From the NCBI GenBank assembly GCA_029262455.1, contig JAJCZJ010000070.1, forward strand, positions 29,456-93,455: a DNA stretch of 64,000 nt. The letters run 5' to 3'. The notes under the pieces were generated by a model. The model saw only the letters and a list, made by a program, of their open reading frames with translations. It did not search any database and was not told the DNA's origin. Origin of the DNA: Deltaproteobacteria bacterium. Lineage in GTDB: Bacteria > Desulfobacterota > Binatia > HRBIN30 > CADEER01. The position numbers and the translations under genes were made by a program. How positions within the stretch are numbered: position 1 is the stretch's first letter; each line of letters begins with the position of its first letter. Positions 44,838-53,108 of this stretch are shown here, one piece after another.

Positions 44838-46466
44838 CTACCCGGTCGCGACATGAACCGCCCAACGGTAATCCGGTTTCCCAACCGGACTGCGCTCAAT
44901 CTCGTCGATATAGATGAACGCTTTAGGCAGCTTGTAACGCGCCAAATGCTCCGCGCAGGTCGTGCGCAACTCTTCGTCCGTCACAACCGCTCCAGGCGCC
45001 AATTGGACAATGGCCACGACCTCCTGGCCCCAACGCTCACTCGGACGACCGCACACCACGGCATCGTAGACCGCAGCGTGCTTTTTCAGCACGCCCTCGA
45101 CCTCCTCGGCGAAGACCTTCTCGCCGCCGGTGTTGATGGTGACGGAATCTCGACCGAGCACTTCAATCGAGCCGTCACCCCGCAAGCGCGCGCGATCCCC
45201 AGGCACCGAGTAGCGCGCCCCATCGACGACCGGAAATGTCTTCTCGGTTTTCGCTCGATCGCCAAAATAACCGCACGGCACGCGGCCGCACTGAGCAAAC
45301 CAACCTGTCTCGTCGTCTCCAGCCTCTAGCAAACGATCGAGATCGGCGCTCAGCACGCACGCTCCGGGCGCCGGGTCGAAAGTTCCCGTACTGGCGCCGC
45401 GTTTTCGCGAACTCGTGTGCGTTGCTTGACGCCCAGTCTCCGACGAGCCGACCGTATCGACGATACGCACATGCTGAGGAAACAAGTGGAGAAGTTCTTC
45501 CTTCACCGAGACACTCAGAATCGCACCGCCGCTCGCCACCACCTTGAGCGAGGACAGGTCATAGGAGCGGCGGCGCAACTCGTCGACAAGCGGCCGAGCA
45601 AAAGCGTCGCCTATGATCTGCACCAAATTGACGCTCTCACGCTCGATCGTCGATAGAATTGAGGCGGGATCGAGGCGACGCGTCTCGTCTTGCAACACGA
45701 CGGTGTTGCCTTGATGCAGAGCATCGAATGCCGTCCAATGCGCGGCGTGCATCAACGGCGCTGTCGGCATCACACGGTAAGCACCCAACTTGGCCCGCTC
45801 GACGACAGCCTCGAGCGAATCGAGTTCCCCCTTCGGCGTACGGCCACCCAGCGCAGCGACAAACACGTCTCCTTGGCGCCAGAACACACCGCGCGGCATC
45901 CCAGTCGTGCCCCCCGTGTAGAGCACGTACAAATCGTCCGCCGACCACTGCCGTACGGGCAATTCGTCCGACGCTGCCGACAACGCATCCTCATAGGCAA
46001 TGGCGCCGGGCAACAGGTCGTGACCCGACTCGTCGGAAACCTGAATCAAGGTCGTAAGCTTCGGTAGCTTCGGTAAAATCTCGACCAAGGTCGGGGCAAA
46101 AGCTGAATGATAGATCATCGCCTCGGCCGCCGAGTTCGTCAGCAAATAGACCAACTCGTCGGCGACATAGCGATAGTTCACGTTGACCGGCACCGTGCGC
46201 GCCTTGAACGCCCCCAGCATGCCTTCGAGATACTCGGGAGCGTTGTACATGTAGAGGGCAACGTGAGCCTGCGCCGATGCCCAGGGCTGCCGTCCCGTGG
46301 CGGGTCCCGCATCGCGCAAACCCCGATCGATTAGGAAGTTTGCGAGCCGCCGGGTTCGCGCGGCAAGGTCGGCAAAAGTAGAGCGCCTATCGCGCCAAAC
46401 GATCGCTTCGCGGTTCGGTATCGCGGCCGCGATCGCTTCGTTGATCTCGGAGAGGTTCAAGTCCAC
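44838..46466 (-). CDS. Acyl-CoA synthetase (AMP-forming, FadD/DitJ-like)
   Basis: 542 residues from a GTG at 46466 with AGAGGACG 6-8 nt upstream; a much longer open frame to 47111 is only antisense to the next gene and is rejected. ANL-superfamily signatures: LYTGGTTGMPRGVFWRQ (P-loop, about 165), GSSETG, GDRARLRGDG, VTINTGGEKVFAEEVE and RSPVGKPDYRW with the catalytic Lys near the C-terminus. The enzyme activates a carboxylic acid to its CoA thioester via acyl-AMP. The sequence is closest in type to actinobacterial/Binatota fatty or steroid acid-CoA ligases. Divergent from the F420-type LLM gene, 108 bp apart. Confidence 0.88.
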   Translation of the reverse strand: MDLNLSEINEAIAAAIPNREAIVWRDRRSTFADLAARTRRLANFLIDRGLRDAGPATGRQPWASAQAHVALYMYNAPEYLEGMLGAFKARTVPVNVNYRYVADELVYLLTNSAAEAMIYHSAFAPTLVEILPKLPKLTTLIQVSDESGHDLLPGAIAYEDALSAASDELPVRQWSADDLYVLYTGGTTGMPRGVFWRQGDVFVAALGGRTPKGELDSLEAVVERAKLGAYRVMPTAPLMHAAHWTAFDALHQGNTVVLQDETRRLDPASILSTIERESVNLVQIIGDAFARPLVDELRRRSYDLSSLKVVASGGAILSVSVKEELLHLFPQHVRIVDTVGSSETGRQATHTSSRKRGASTGTFDPAPGACVLSADLDRLLEAGDDETGWFAQCGRVPCGYFGDRAKTEKTFPVVDGARYSVPGDRARLRGDGSIEVLGRDSVTINTGGEKVFAEEVEGVLKKHAAVYDAVVCGRPSERWGQEVVAIVQLAPGAVVTDEELRTTCAEHLARYKLPKAFIYIDEIERSPVGKPDYRWAVHVATG

Positions 46467-46574
46467 GCAGCGTCCTCTACCGAAAGAAGCGAACCGGGAC
46501 AACGGTGCCCCTCCGTCCCTTGATCGAGCCCCGAAAAGGCGCGACAAGTTCAGCTCCCCAATAACGGAGTCCCC

Positions 46575-47423
46575 ATGAAGTACGGCATCAGCATTTTCCC
46601 GACCGCCTACGCCATCCGGCCGGCCGAGCTTGCAGTAGCAGCCGAGGCGAGAGGCTTCGACTCGTTCTGGGTACCGGAACACAGTCATATCCCCGTATCC
46701 GACGCCACACCGGGCCTCGACTCCGGCGGACTGCCGAACATGTACTACGAAACGATCGACCCCTTTGTCAGCTTGGCGACCGCGGCCGAGGCCACGGACA
46801 AGATCCTGCTCGGCACCAGCATCTGCTTGATCGTCCAACGCGATCCAATCCAGCTCGCCAAGGAGGTCGCCAGCCTGGATGTTCTCTCGGATGGGCGCTT
46901 TCAGCTCGGCATCGGTGCAGGGTGGAATGCGCCCGAGATCGAGAACCACGGTACGCCGTTCAACCGACGGGTCAGCGTCATGCGCGAACGGGTCGAAGCC
47001 ATGAAGCGCATCTGGACCCAGGAGAAGGCGGAGTACCACGGCAAGTACGTAGACTTCGATCCAATGTACGCCTGGCCCAAACCCGAGCAGAAGCCGCACC
47101 CTCCCCTGCACATCGCAGCCAACCTACCCAACGGCATGAAGCGCGTCGTCAGCTACGGCGACGGATGGATGCCAATGCCGGGAGCCGGCGAAACCGAACC
47201 GCTGCAACACGTCGCCGAGCTACGACAGCGCGTCACCGACGCCGGCCGCGACGGAAACGCCTTCGAGATCTCGATGTACTACGCCCCGCCGGACGACGGA
47301 TACATCAACCAGATGAAGGAAGCCGGAGTCGATCGAGCCATCTTCGTCCTCGAGCCAAATCCACGCGACGCAGCCCTAAAACAACTCGACGAAATCACCG
47401 AAGTCATGGCCCGCAACGGTTGA
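46575..47423 (+). CDS. F420-dependent LLM-class oxidoreductase (TIGR03619-like)
   Basis: 282 residues, with CGGAG 5 nt before the ATG. The N-terminus is MKYGISIFPTAYAIRPAELA, then GFDSFWVPEHSHIPVS, LGTSICLIVQRDPIQLAKEV, GRFQLGIGAGWN, PFNRRVSVMRERVEAMKRIW and GDGWMPMPGAG. These match the F420-type luciferase-like family annotated as TIGR03619. It probably carries out hydride transfer with F420 in lipid or xenobiotic turnover; the substrate is unknown. The 3' end is followed by an inverted-repeat element. Confidence 0.88.
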   Translation: MKYGISIFPTAYAIRPAELAVAAEARGFDSFWVPEHSHIPVSDATPGLDSGGLPNMYYETIDPFVSLATAAEATDKILLGTSICLIVQRDPIQLAKEVASLDVLSDGRFQLGIGAGWNAPEIENHGTPFNRRVSVMRERVEAMKRIWTQEKAEYHGKYVDFDPMYAWPKPEQKPHPPLHIAANLPNGMKRVVSYGDGWMPMPGAGETEPLQHVAELRQRVTDAGRDGNAFEISMYYAPPDDGYINQMKEAGVDRAIFVLEPNPRDAALKQLDEITEVMARNG

Positions 47424-47442
47424 TCCAAACACGACGAACTTT

Positions 47443-47537
47443 GAAACCGGATGAACGCAGATAAACGCGGATGCTTGGCTTGGCCAGCCGGCAGGTAGGC
47501 CGAAACTCAGCGTTTATCCGCGTTCATCTGCGGTTTC
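47443..47537. repeat. 95-nt inverted-repeat element (AACGCAGATAAACGC type)
   Basis: The left arm (47443-47472) GAAACCGGATGAACGCAGAT... and right arm (47508-47537) ...CGTTCATCTGCGGTTTC are inverted, imperfect copies of about 30 nt with a 35-nt centre containing GGCTTGGCCAGCC. It lies between two co-directional genes (LLM and SDR). A degenerate copy is at 16164-16222. I recall similar sequence between genes of many unrelated bacteria, so it is probably a dispersed hairpin element. Confidence 0.7.
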
Positions 47538-47566
47538 ACTCACTTTTCATTTCGTAGGAGATGCAA

Positions 47567-48439
47567 GTGAAAGACTTAAAAGACAAGGTCGCGGTCGTCA
47601 CCGGCGCCGCCAGTGGCATCGGGCGCGCGATGGTCGATAGTTTCGCCAAGCAAGGCATGAAGGTCGTACTGGCCGACGTCGAGAAGGAACGGCTGCAAGC
47701 AGCCGCTGACGAGGTGTCAGCGAGCGGAACGGACACTCTGGCCATCGTCACCGATGTGAGCAAGGAGGCCGAGGTCCGCGCCCTCGCCGATCAAACACTC
47801 GACGCTTTCGGTGCGGTCGACGTCCTGTGCAACAACGCCGGCGTCTTCGCCGCCGGACTGGCTTGGCAGTCGCCGCACCAGGACTACGAGTGGCTGATGA
47901 ACGTCAACATTTGGGGCGTCATACACGGCGTTCGGGTCTTCGTACCCATCATGCTCGGTCAAGAGTCCGAAGCCCACATCGTCAACACTGCCTCGATGGC
48001 CGGAGTCACGAATGGCCCGTACACCGCCATCTACAACATGACCAAGCACGCCGTTGTCGGATACTCGGAAGCGCTCTACCACGACTTGACGATGACTGGC
48101 ACAAAGATCGGTGTTTCTGTTTTGTGTCCCGAACTGATCAATACCAACATCGGCGAAGCCCGTCGCAATCGCCCGAAAGACCTCCCGGGTTTCGATTTCA
48201 CATCGGAGGAACGCCAACTCGTCGAAGGCAGTCTGCAGGAGCTCGCCGCGACGCAGGGGGTCGATCCGACGGTCATGGGAGAACGAGTCGTCCAGGGGAT
48301 CAAAGACAACCGCTTCTATCTTCTTTCCGAAGACGGCTGGCGCCGATCGTGCGAGGTCCGACTCGAAGATATCCGGCTCGCGCGCAATCCGACCTTTGCC
48401 ATGCCTATGGAAGCTCCGGATTCAGTGGCGCAATCATGA
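47567..48439 (+). CDS. Short-chain dehydrogenase/reductase (SDR)
   Basis: About 290 residues. I prefer the GTG at 47567, since AGGAG then sits 6 nt upstream; the ATG at 47561 would leave no space after the ribosome site. Classical SDR: VAVVTGAASGIGRAMV (NAD(P) site, about 11-26), LCNNAGVFAAG, VNTASMAG (Ser), YNMTKHAV (Tyr-x3-Lys), LCPELINTNI. The Asp at the end of beta-2 (LADVEKERL) favours NAD(H). The C-terminus is about 40 residues longer than minimal SDRs. The epoxide hydrolase start overlaps its stop (ATGA). Confidence 0.9.
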   Translation: MKDLKDKVAVVTGAASGIGRAMVDSFAKQGMKVVLADVEKERLQAAADEVSASGTDTLAIVTDVSKEAEVRALADQTLDAFGAVDVLCNNAGVFAAGLAWQSPHQDYEWLMNVNIWGVIHGVRVFVPIMLGQESEAHIVNTASMAGVTNGPYTAIYNMTKHAVVGYSEALYHDLTMTGTKIGVSVLCPELINTNIGEARRNRPKDLPGFDFTSEERQLVEGSLQELAATQGVDPTVMGERVVQGIKDNRFYLLSEDGWRRSCEVRLEDIRLARNPTFAMPMEAPDSVAQS

Positions 48440-49581
48440 GCGACATTTCACCCTTCAAGATCTCGATTCCCAAGAATGACCTCGATGATCTCCGTCAGCG
48501 GTTGCAGAACACGCGTCTCCCCGACGAGGTCAACGACGACAATTGGGGCTACGGTATCCCCGTCTCTTACCTACGGGAACTGCTCGCGTATTGGCGCAAT
48601 GAATTCGACTGGCGGGCACAGGAATCCGCGCTAAATCAGCTCGCTCAATTCCGAACGACAGTCGATACGACGGACCCCGGTCTCGTGCACTTTGTCCACC
48701 AGCGCTCCAAACACGAAGACGCATTCCCGTTGATCCTCACACACGGATGGCCCGGAACTTTCGTCGAATTTCGTCATGTTGTAGGTCCGCTGACCGACCC
48801 CGAAGCGCACGGCGGAGAGGCAGCCGACGCATTTCACGTCGTCTGCCCGTCCATGCCAGGCTACGGATTTTCCGATCGCCCCACGACTCCAGGCTTCGAC
48901 ATCAAGAAGGTTGCTCAGGCCAACGTCGAGCTCATGGCCACTTTGGGCTACGAGCGCTACGGCGCCCAAGGGGGAGACTGGGGCGGCGTCGCGACGCCGC
49001 ACATGGCGAACCTCGACCCCGACCACTGCGCCGCCATCCATCTCAACTTCGCCATCGCCAATCCGCCAACGGGAGACATGCTGCCGGACGAGGCCGAGCT
49101 GATGGGTCGCAACGGCATCCGAAACCACGACGGTGTCGGCTACCTGCAAATCCAGTCAACACGGCCGCAGACCGTGGGCGTCGGACTCAACGACTCGCCG
49201 GCCGGCCTTGCGGCTTGGATCGCCGAAAAGTTTCGCTTCTGGACCGACTGCGAAGGCGATCCCAATAACGGCGTCGCGCGCGACGGTCTACTGACCAACA
49301 TCTCGATCTACTGGTTCACCCAGACCGCAACATCCTCCGCCCGCCTGTACTACGAGTCGATGCACAGCGGCAATTTCGGAGCCGTCACTCCGCCCGTCGA
49401 GACGCCGACGGGGGTCGCGGTCTTCCCTCAGGAGCTGATGCTGACACCAAAACGCTGGCTCGAAGCGCAGTACAACCTCGTGCACTATGAAGAAATGCCA
49501 CGCGGAGGACATTTCGCATCCATGGAAGAGCCGCAGCTGTTCGTCGACGATTTGCGCAAGTTCTTCCGCAACTTTCGCTGA
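48436..49581 (+). CDS. Epoxide hydrolase (microsomal type, EHN domain)
   Basis: 381 residues. The true ATG at 48436 overlaps the SDR stop; a longer open frame to 47827 is antiparallel noise in the SDR gene. Residues about 4-110 are the epoxide-hydrolase N-terminal domain (PFKISIPKNDLDDLRQRL, DNWGYGIP, FDWRAQE). The alpha/beta hydrolase part has LTHGWPGTFVEF (HGWP oxyanion), GAQGGDWGG (nucleophile Asp about 177) and PRGGHFASMEEP (catalytic His). Epoxides would be opened to diols. Coupled with the SDR, it may feed diol oxidation. Confidence 0.9.
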   Translation: MSDISPFKISIPKNDLDDLRQRLQNTRLPDEVNDDNWGYGIPVSYLRELLAYWRNEFDWRAQESALNQLAQFRTTVDTTDPGLVHFVHQRSKHEDAFPLILTHGWPGTFVEFRHVVGPLTDPEAHGGEAADAFHVVCPSMPGYGFSDRPTTPGFDIKKVAQANVELMATLGYERYGAQGGDWGGVATPHMANLDPDHCAAIHLNFAIANPPTGDMLPDEAELMGRNGIRNHDGVGYLQIQSTRPQTVGVGLNDSPAGLAAWIAEKFRFWTDCEGDPNNGVARDGLLTNISIYWFTQTATSSARLYYESMHSGNFGAVTPPVETPTGVAVFPQELMLTPKRWLEAQYNLVHYEEMPRGGHFASMEEPQLFVDDLRKFFRNFR

Positions 49582-49623
49582 AAACGACGCTGGTCAGTCG
49601 CGCGCATCGTCACAACGAGATGG

Positions 49624-49674
49624 GGTGTAGAGCTGCTCACGACCGGGGAACGTGACCGTGAGCAGCTCCGCACC
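49624..49674. repeat. Strong intergenic stem-loop downstream of the epoxide hydrolase
   Basis: A perfect 12-bp stem, GAGCTGCTCACG (49630-49641) with CGTGAGCAGCTC (49657-49668), and a 15-nt loop; pairing extends outward to GGTG/CACC with two mismatches. It lies 43 bp past the epoxide hydrolase stop with no T-run. It could be a transcript-end structure or a dispersed element. The rest of the 516-bp gap (49675-50097) shows no gene; its last 150 bp are AT-rich and probably promoter. Confidence 0.6.
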
Positions 49675-50008
49675 TACAGCCGACCGGGAGGACTCCGATC
49701 GGTGGGGGACAAATCAAGAACAGGGCGTCGCCGGGAAAGTACGACAGGGCGTCAACGGGAAGGTGCGACGGACACGAGGCCGTTACACGACCCCATGTTC
49801 ACACCCCAATCCACAGCGCCGTGCTTGTCACTTCGCTGTTCGCACCCTCGCCTCGAATGATCGAGAACAAGCATGGGACCGACCTTCGCCAGATCGCGAT
49901 CCGATTGTCAAGACTTTTCTCTCAGCGTACCGATTCTTTTAGGTACGTAGAATTACCTAATAGCGACCCCAATATTCGGCCGCGAAGGGTCGACCAGGAA
50001 AACTTCAG

Positions 50009-50022
50009 ACCGAGCGTTCGGT
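50009..50022. promoter_or_regulatory. Candidate operator ACCGA-N4-TCGGT upstream of the SorC-like gene
   Basis: ACCGAGCGTTCGGT is an inverted repeat with 5-nt half sites, about 75 bp before the start of the regulator gene. An AT-rich stretch follows (50031-50066), with TTGTTC at 50026 and TATTCT at 50051 separated by 19 nt, a possible weak sigma-70-type promoter. Autoregulation is a guess. Confidence 0.3.
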
Positions 50023-50097
50023 CGGTTGTTCTAGACTTTTAAAGTTCGAGTATTCTATTTAAATCGGTACGCTATTGTCGTTGCCTGGAGGGCTACA

Positions 50098-51438
50098 ATG
50101 AACATCCGGTTCATCCGGTCGGCAGCCAGAGAGGGGCGAATAATGCCAGCTAAAGCAAAGAGGGCGCACCGGAAGAATCGAGAACCTCTGACCGACGAGC
50201 TCCGGGCCCAAATCGTCACCGAAAAGTATCGCCGCAGTAGGTCCACAGGAAAGTTTCCGAGCATCGCCGAGCTGGCGGAGAAGTTCAACCGCAGCAGCTC
50301 GGTCATCCAGTATGCCGTGAGCACGGCAATCGAAGATGAGCTCGTTTCGATCATCACGATCCCACGACCGCTCCCGAAAACAGATCGCGACGCGGTGCTG
50401 GAGGAGGCCTTGTGCGCGGCGTATCCGACGCTCAATTACGCTATCGTCGTCCAGTGCGGCAAACATTCAATCGAGCCCGCAAACTACGAGGAACACGTGG
50501 GTTACCATCTCGCGCGCTACTTCATCGAGGCCAAGCACCTCCTCTTCAAGCCACAAAGCCTCTTCGCAGTGGGCGGCGGGCGAGCGGTCTACATGACCGT
50601 GCACGCCCTGCGGACCATGGCTCTCAATCGGGCAATTCGTCCGATGCTCATAGCTTCCCTGCACGGGAGTGTGGGCCTGATGATGGACGAAAAGAATCCG
50701 AACTTTCTGCCGCGTCAAGGCTTCGAAATCGAGTTGCTCGACAGCGACGACCTCGCGATTGGCTTAGCCGGTTGCTTTGGCGACACAGCTAACGTCAGCG
50801 GGAGAACCCAGGTCATGCTAGTGGCCAACCGACTAACCCCGGTCGATATAGGCAAGGTGCGAAAAGAAACCTGGTGGGAACGGAAGGACGACACCCACCC
50901 AGCCATTTGTCTCATTACTCTCGGAATGGCATTGGATCGTCCCAAGATGACGGCCGACCTTGCAAAGACGGTCGCAGCAAACCTGCCCCCGCCCGACGGA
51001 TTCGTCGTTAGTAACCGTGCCCTCAGCCCGTTTCTCGAACTGTACGATCGCGCCGAGAAAGTTGCCAAGGCCGCCGCAACAGACGACCCCCTCGGCCGGG
51101 TCTACTACCCGCTCACCGATGTTTGCTATCGCCTCGAGCTCGTCGACCACCCGGTTCTTCATCGAAGCAAGAAGGGGCGGGAAGACAGGCAGGAAATGTT
51201 GAAGTACATTGACGCTGTCAATGAGCTGACGCTCCACCCGCCGCCAAGACTGATCGATCAATCCGAGGCGATCTTCGTTGCGGCGACGGGACGGCAGAAG
51301 GCGTACTGCATCCGCCAGTTTCTCCTGAAGAACGCGCAAGTGGGTAAGCAAGCTCCAGCAGATCGCCGCGAACGCAGCGTGACCCTCGCGATCGATTCCG
51401 AAACCGCCGAAGCGCTAATCGCCATAGCAGCCCGTTGA
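50098..51438 (+). CDS. SorC/DeoR-like transcriptional regulator with sugar-binding-type domain
   Basis: 446 residues from the ATG at 50098, with GGAGG 6 nt upstream. A basic N-terminus (AKAKRAHRKNREP) is followed by a helix-turn-helix at about 32-85 (FPSIAELAEKFNRSSSVIQY). The remaining part, with FKPQSLFAVGGGRAVYMTVH (about 152-170), resembles the SorC effector domain G-GGR motif that binds a phosphorylated sugar. The match is partial; the domain is longer than usual (about 300 residues). No sugar genes adjoin it. It is isolated by a 516-bp upstream gap and 188-bp downstream gap, which might indicate acquired DNA. Confidence 0.55.
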   Translation: MNIRFIRSAAREGRIMPAKAKRAHRKNREPLTDELRAQIVTEKYRRSRSTGKFPSIAELAEKFNRSSSVIQYAVSTAIEDELVSIITIPRPLPKTDRDAVLEEALCAAYPTLNYAIVVQCGKHSIEPANYEEHVGYHLARYFIEAKHLLFKPQSLFAVGGGRAVYMTVHALRTMALNRAIRPMLIASLHGSVGLMMDEKNPNFLPRQGFEIELLDSDDLAIGLAGCFGDTANVSGRTQVMLVANRLTPVDIGKVRKETWWERKDDTHPAICLITLGMALDRPKMTADLAKTVAANLPPPDGFVVSNRALSPFLELYDRAEKVAKAAATDDPLGRVYYPLTDVCYRLELVDHPVLHRSKKGREDRQEMLKYIDAVNELTLHPPPRLIDQSEAIFVAATGRQKAYCIRQFLLKNAQVGKQAPADRRERSVTLAIDSETAEALIAIAAR

Positions 51439-51626
51439 ACAACAGGACACGCGCTGCAAATGGTCTTCTCGCCCCACAGCTGCGCTGGCGACTCCTCAAC
51501 AAAAGCTCTGGCTTTGCCTCCCACCGCCGCCAAAGGCTTTGGTGGACAGATAGCTCCGCGACGGTTGACCTCTGAAACAGGTCTACGCTCTACTGCCCGA
51601 AACCGAATCGAGAAGGGAGGTAGGCG

Positions 51627-52742
51627 ATGGCCGGAGTACGAGTCCTCGTGGGTACAAGAAAGGGTGCTTTTGTAATCACGGGGGACGAACACCGTCAGAG
51701 ATGGGAGGTCAGCGGACCCCACTTCGGCGGCTGGGAGGTCTACCACGTCAATGGTTCTCCGGTACGTCCGAACCGCATCTACGCATCGTCATCTACCGCC
51801 TGGTTCGGTCAGACGATCCAGCGCTCAGACGACGGCGGCAAAACCTGGACGCCCGTCGGCAATGAGTTCGCCTACGAGGGCGCAACAGGTACCCACCAAT
51901 GGTACGACGGGACGCCTCACCCGTGGGAGTTCGCACGGGTCTGGCATCTCGAGCCGTCTCTCAGCGATCCCGAAACAGTCTATGCCGGAGTCGAGGACGC
52001 TGCACTGTTTCGATCCAGGGACGGGGGCGACTCATGGCAAGAGCTGGCGGGGCTCCGCACTCACGCCTCGGCCCCGTCTTGGCAGCCCGGCGCCGGTGGC
52101 CTGTGCCTGCACACCATCCTCTTGCACCCAACCGATCCAAACCGAATCATCGTCGCCATCTCCGCAGCCGGTGCCTTTCGCTCCGACGACGGCGGCACGA
52201 GCTGGCGACCAATCAACCAGGGCCTCGTCTCAGACCAGATCCCCGACCCAACGGCAGAGGTCGGTCATTGCGTTCATCGCATCGCGATGCATCCTTCGCG
52301 CCCGGACGTACTCTTCATGCAAAAACATTGGGACGTCATGCGCAGCGACGACGCCGGCGAATCGTGGCAAGAGGTGAGCGGAAATCTGCCGAGCGACTTC
52401 GGATTTCCGATCGAGGTTCACCCACACGAGCCCGACACCATCTACGTGATCCCAATCACCAGCGACTCCGAACACTACCCGCCCGACGGAAAACTGCGGG
52501 TCTACCGCAGCCGCACCGGCGGCAACGAATGGGAGGCGCTCACACGGGGCCTTCCGCAGGAGAACTGCTACCTCAACGTACTGCGCGACGCGATGGCAAT
52601 GGACACGCTGTCCCCAGGCGGCGTCTACTTCGGCACCAGCGGCGGCGACGTATACGCTTCCGCCAACGACGGCGACACATGGTCTGCGATCGTCCGCAAC
52701 CTGCCGCCCGTCCTCTCCATTGAGGTCCAGACACTGCCATGA
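51627..52742 (+). CDS. BNR/Asp-box repeat beta-propeller protein (sialidase-like fold)
   Basis: 371 residues with GGGAGG 6 nt before the ATG. At least six Asp-box (S-x-D-x-G-x-T-W) repeats: [48 protein letters not shown]. These form a beta-propeller as in exo-alpha-sialidase, sortilin and photosystem HCF136 proteins. No catalytic sialidase Arg triad is evident and there is no signal peptide, so a cytoplasmic scaffold or unknown enzyme is more likely than a true sialidase. The next gene, a ubiquitin-fold protein, overlaps by 4 nt (ATGA), indicating a functional pair. Confidence 0.8.
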   Translation: MAGVRVLVGTRKGAFVITGDEHRQRWEVSGPHFGGWEVYHVNGSPVRPNRIYASSSTAWFGQTIQRSDDGGKTWTPVGNEFAYEGATGTHQWYDGTPHPWEFARVWHLEPSLSDPETVYAGVEDAALFRSRDGGDSWQELAGLRTHASAPSWQPGAGGLCLHTILLHPTDPNRIIVAISAAGAFRSDDGGTSWRPINQGLVSDQIPDPTAEVGHCVHRIAMHPSRPDVLFMQKHWDVMRSDDAGESWQEVSGNLPSDFGFPIEVHPHEPDTIYVIPITSDSEHYPPDGKLRVYRSRTGGNEWEALTRGLPQENCYLNVLRDAMAMDTLSPGGVYFGTSGGDVYASANDGDTWSAIVRNLPPVLSIEVQTLP

Positions 52743-53035
52743 TTCGAGTGGCGCTCCCGACTCACCTCAGAAAGATGGCGAACACACCGCACGAGGTAAG
52801 ACTCGACGTCGAACCTCCAGTGACACAACGCTCAGTGCTGGATGCGCTCGAAGCCACCTACCCGATTCTGCGCGGCACCATTCGCGACCACGCGACACGT
52901 GAGCGCAGACCCTACGTCCGGTTCTTCGCCTGCCAGGAAGACCTCTCCCACACCTCGCCCGACGACCCACTCCCCGAACCGATCGCCACCGGCACCGAGC
53001 CCTTCATCGTGCTCGGTGCCATGTCCGGCGGATAA
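52739..53035 (+). CDS. MoaD/ThiS-type ubiquitin-like protein with C-terminal Gly-Gly
   Basis: 98 residues. The pattern ([46 protein letters not shown], then [12 protein letters not shown]) is that of the beta-grasp MoaD/ThiS family. It ends exactly in Gly-Gly, the thiocarboxylate or conjugation end used by sulfur carriers. It is coupled to the BNR-propeller gene. There is no MoeB/ThiF adenylyltransferase next to it. The last codons and stop are the first unit of a 13-nt tandem repeat. A sulfur carrier or protein modifier for the propeller protein is a reasonable hypothesis only. Confidence 0.8.
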   Translation: MIRVALPTHLRKMANTPHEVRLDVEPPVTQRSVLDALEATYPILRGTIRDHATRERRPYVRFFACQEDLSHTSPDDPLPEPIATGTEPFIVLGAMSGG

Positions 53036-53088
53036 GTCCGGCGGATAAGTCCGGCGGATAACTCCGGCGGATGAGTCCGGCGGACAGG
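53024..53088. repeat. 13-nt tandem repeat, five copies, covering the Gly-Gly and stop codons
   Basis: TCCGGCGGATAAG at 53024, 53037, then TCCGGCGGATAAC (53050), TCCGGCGGATGAG (53063) and TCCGGCGGACAGG (53076), plus a partial sixth. The first unit encodes the final Ser-Gly-Gly-stop of the ubiquitin-like gene. Between convergent genes. Confidence 0.9.
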
Positions 53089-53108
53089 TCCGCAAAAAGG
53101 ACGGCACT

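Noticed and set aside
46467..47111. N-terminal extension of the acyl-CoA synthetase
   Set aside because: It is antisense to the F420-type LLM gene and lacks domain similarity; GTG 46466 has a ribosome site and fits the family start.
47827..48435. N-terminal extension of the epoxide hydrolase
   Set aside because: It is an alternate frame inside the SDR gene; ATG 48436 gives the family's normal start and a 4-nt overlap.
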